Source: Acidobacteriota bacterium (GTDB lineage: Bacteria > Acidobacteriota > Terriglobia > Acidiferrales > UBA7541). From it: a stretch of DNA of 34,756 bases. The stretch covers positions 1-34,756 of the forward strand of contig JAJXZD010000072.1 of NCBI GenBank assembly GCA_021780215.1, written 5' to 3'. A program made the position numbers and the translations under genes. Shown one piece after another: positions 33,611 through 34,756 of the stretch (its first letter is position 1; the number at the start of each line of letters is the position of its first letter). The notes under the pieces are model-generated. The model did not search any database, was not told the DNA's origin, and saw nothing but the letters and a program-made list of their open reading frames with translations.

Positions 33611-33895
33611 TCATCCGGCAGAGCGCGAAGTCCGCTCCATCTCGTGAACCTCGATCACAACCGGCTGCCCATTCCCCTTCCCTCGCCGGGTGAGCCACTC
33701 TCCCAGTGCTTCGGCCAGGCGGGCGGGATCAATTCGCAGTCCAGCCTCTATCTGTCCCTCGCCCAGGGGCAGCGTGTCGTCAAATTCCGCCGAGCCGGTG
33801 AAATTCCTCATGCAAAAGGCGTCCAGCCATTCGAACGGAACGGGGCAACGATTCTCTCCAACGATCATCTCGACGGAAAACTTTCGCGCGAACAT
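33611..33895 (-). CDS. Small conserved-looking protein of unknown function
   Basis: A 94-residue reading frame starting at an ATG nine bases after a TATACT -10-like element, with no ribosome site. Codon use and the mix of charged and hydrophobic residues look like coding sequence, and both halves contain amphipathic strands and helices (for example [13 protein letters not shown] and [16 protein letters not shown]). I do not recognise a family. The frame stays open upstream to 34012 but would then cover the intergenic hairpin and the next promoter, so the shorter start is preferred. It faces the patatin gene tail-to-tail with a gap of 70 bases. Confidence 0.5.
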   Translation of the reverse strand: MFARKFSVEMIVGENRCPVPFEWLDAFCMRNFTGSAEFDDTLPLGEGQIEAGLRIDPARLAEALGEWLTRRGKGNGQPVVIEVHEMERTSRSAG

Positions 33896-33904
33896 GGCCG
33901 CAGG

Positions 33905-33910
33905 AGTATA
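33905..33910 (-). promoter_or_regulatory. Possible -10 element of the small gene at 33611-33895
   Basis: TATACT on the minus strand, 5 of 6 matches, ending nine bases before the ATG; no -35 seen. The transcript would begin at or near the start codon. Confidence 0.3.
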
Positions 33911-33925
33911 GCACCGGACACTTCG

Positions 33926-33956
33926 CCCGCCCTCGCGCACACACGAGGAGGGCGGG
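33926..33956 (+). terminator. GC-rich hairpin upstream of the iorA-like promoter
   Basis: CCCGCCCTC (33926-33934) pairs perfectly with GAGGGCGGG (33948-33956) around 13 bases, followed by GCTTCTT. It could stop read-through from the patatin gene before the next promoter. The T-run is weak. Confidence 0.42.
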
Positions 33957-33961
33957 GCTTC

Positions 33962-33990
33962 TTGACACGCGTGTACAGATGGCATATTTT
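33962..33990 (+). promoter_or_regulatory. Promoter of the iorA/iorB-like operon, with palindrome
   Basis: A perfect TTGACA (33962-33967), 17-base spacer and TATTTT (33985-33990). The perfect 10-base palindrome ACACGCGTGT (33965-33974) overlaps the -35 and spacer and may be an operator. The leader is about 64 bases. Confidence 0.6.
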
Positions 33991-34060
33991 GGCCGGCGAG
34001 GTTGTTTCGCACCGCGCGAAGGTGTCTTCCGGACGCCTGGGGTCGAGAGGGAGGACTGGA

Positions 34061-34579
34061 ATGGCGATTCGCTTTACGCTCAATGGCAAGCCCCAGTCAG
34101 TGGACGTAAGTCCCGACATGCCACTGCTTTGGGTTCTCCGCGACACACTCAACATGACTGGCACAAAGTTTGGCTGCGGCATGGCGCTGTGCGGCGCGTG
34201 CACAGTCCACATCAATGGCGAGGCCACACGCTCCTGCATCACGCCGATATCGCGCGTCGCCGGAAAGCACGTCACCACCATCGAAGGACTCTCGCCCGAC
34301 AGCAGCCATCCGGTTCAGCATGCCTGGATGGAAGTGGACGTCCCGCAATGCGGCTATTGCCAGTCCGGCCAGATCATGTCCGCGGCGGCGTTGCTCGCCA
34401 AGAATCCTCATCCCACGGACGCGCAAATTGACGAAGCGATGAGCGGCAACATTTGTCGCTGCGGCACCTATCAGCAAATCCGCGAAGCAATCCATCGCGC
34501 GGCGGCCATGCAGGGAGGTACCAAGGAAAAAAGCGCCGAACTTGAAGTGGGTGCGCAGCCCGCCGGAGGTGCGGAATGA
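34061..34579 (+). CDS. (2Fe-2S)-binding subunit of a xanthine dehydrogenase-family oxidoreductase (IorA-like)
   Basis: A 172-residue subunit with two [2Fe-2S] clusters. The plant-ferredoxin-type domain binds through Cys39, Cys44, Cys47 and Cys59 ([13 protein letters not shown]). The helical domain binds through Cys97, Cys100, Cys132 and Cys134 (CGYCQSG and GNICRCGTY). All eight ligands are present. It passes electrons from the molybdopterin centre of the next subunit to an acceptor. Two-subunit enzymes of this kind (isoquinoline 1-oxidoreductase, membrane-bound aldehyde dehydrogenase) lack the FAD subunit. The ATG at 34061 follows GGGAGG. The frame extends upstream without a stop but has no conserved sequence there. 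The last ~20 residues are a poorly conserved tail. The stop overlaps the next start as ATGA. Confidence 0.92.
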   Translation: MAIRFTLNGKPQSVDVSPDMPLLWVLRDTLNMTGTKFGCGMALCGACTVHINGEATRSCITPISRVAGKHVTTIEGLSPDSSHPVQHAWMEVDVPQCGYCQSGQIMSAAALLAKNPHPTDAQIDEAMSGNICRCGTYQQIREAIHRAAAMQGGTKEKSAELEVGAQPAGGAE

Positions 34580-34756
34580 GCGCTGTATCCATTCCATTCG
34601 ATCGCCGCAGTTTCTTGAAGACCAGCCTGGCAGGAGCGGCCGGATTGGTCGTGGGCTTCTATCTCCCGGGGCGTTTCGAGGCCTCCGCATCAGAAGAGAC
34701 TCCCGGCGTCCTCAACGCTTTTATTCACATCCTCCCGGATGATTTCGTCACAATTC
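34576..34756 (+). CDS. Molybdopterin-binding oxidoreductase large subunit, N-terminal part (IorB-like)
   Basis: Only the first 60 codons are in the window. The ATG overlaps the preceding stop as ATGA, showing translational coupling. The N-terminus carries a twin-arginine export signal: DRRSFLK, a hydrophobic stretch ([14 protein letters not shown]) and a small-residue region, so the folded cofactor enzyme should go to the periplasm with its iron-sulfur partner. Mature residues [14 protein letters not shown] match the start of isoquinoline 1-oxidoreductase beta / molybdopterin aldehyde dehydrogenase subunits. The catalytic domains lie beyond the window edge, so the substrate cannot be judged. 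Confidence 0.85.
   Translation, partial: MSAVSIPFDRRSFLKTSLAGAAGLVVGFYLPGRFEASASEETPGVLNAFIHILPDDFVTI

Noticed and set aside
33569-34060. Upstream extension of the iron-sulfur subunit frame
   Set aside because: It covers a hairpin and a consensus promoter and shows no conserved residues. The ATG at 34061 has a strong ribosome site.
1-34756. CRISPR arrays, tRNA or rRNA genes, insertion sequences or prophage
   Set aside because: No regular direct repeats with spacers, no cloverleaf or conserved rRNA segments, and no transposase, integrase or phage motifs were seen by eye.

Overview
The window is GC-rich bacterial chromosomal DNA and most likely comes from an acidobacterium (Acidobacteriota, Terriglobia-like). 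This is inferred from the gene families. There is a very large Oar-like TonB-dependent receptor with an N-terminal carboxypeptidase-regulatory-like domain. There is a lipoprotein with Ig-like domains and four copies of a repeat I associate with Terriglobia, and a protein joining a PilZ-like N-terminus to a TonB C-terminus. No rRNA, tRNA, CRISPR array, insertion sequence or phage gene was seen. No stretch longer than 300 bases lacks a gene. Coding is dense, with several tail-to-tail pairs that abut or overlap.

Layout. 1-6235: the 3' end of a glycerate 2-kinase gene, then on the minus strand an exported M1 aminopeptidase with HEAT-like repeats and an Oar-like outer-membrane receptor. 6236-6474: divergent regulatory region with two good promoters and three inverted repeats. 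6475-10544: a sugar-phosphate isomerase/epimerase-like protein with a histone-like basic tail (+), facing a minus-strand cluster of stand-alone lipoyl domain, E1 alpha, E1 beta and cysteine hydrolase. 10802-11417: a small Cys-rich protein missed by length-limited gene calling, overlapping a degenerate RsbW-like gene. 11487-17075 (minus): histidine degradation genes hutU, hutI and a fused ftcD, followed by an unknown secreted protein; hutH is not in the window.

17179-33540 is rich in lipid metabolism: acyl-CoA ligase (+), PQQ dehydrogenase (-), SDR (+), small membrane protein (-), then fadE, fadA, a PilZ/TonB protein, a repeat lipoprotein and a FadN-type multifunctional enzyme (all -), and a patatin-like lipase (+). 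The order fadN, fadA, fadE matches the Bacillus fadNAE operon but is split by two envelope genes. 33611-34756: a small unknown gene (-), and a promoter driving an IorA-like 2x[2Fe-2S] subunit that overlaps by ATGA the start of a Tat-exported molybdopterin subunit cut by the window edge.

Together the genes suggest an aerobic heterotroph that breaks down peptides, amino acids (His to Glu), fatty acids and sugars, with periplasmic PQQ and molybdopterin oxidations. The most unusual points are an E1 pair whose only partner here is a free lipoyl domain lacking an E2 catalytic domain, apparent ATC initiation of that lipoyl gene, the overlapping Cys-rich/degenerate-kinase pair, the PilZ/TonB gene inside the fad cluster, and a run of three hairpins upstream of the repeat lipoprotein.
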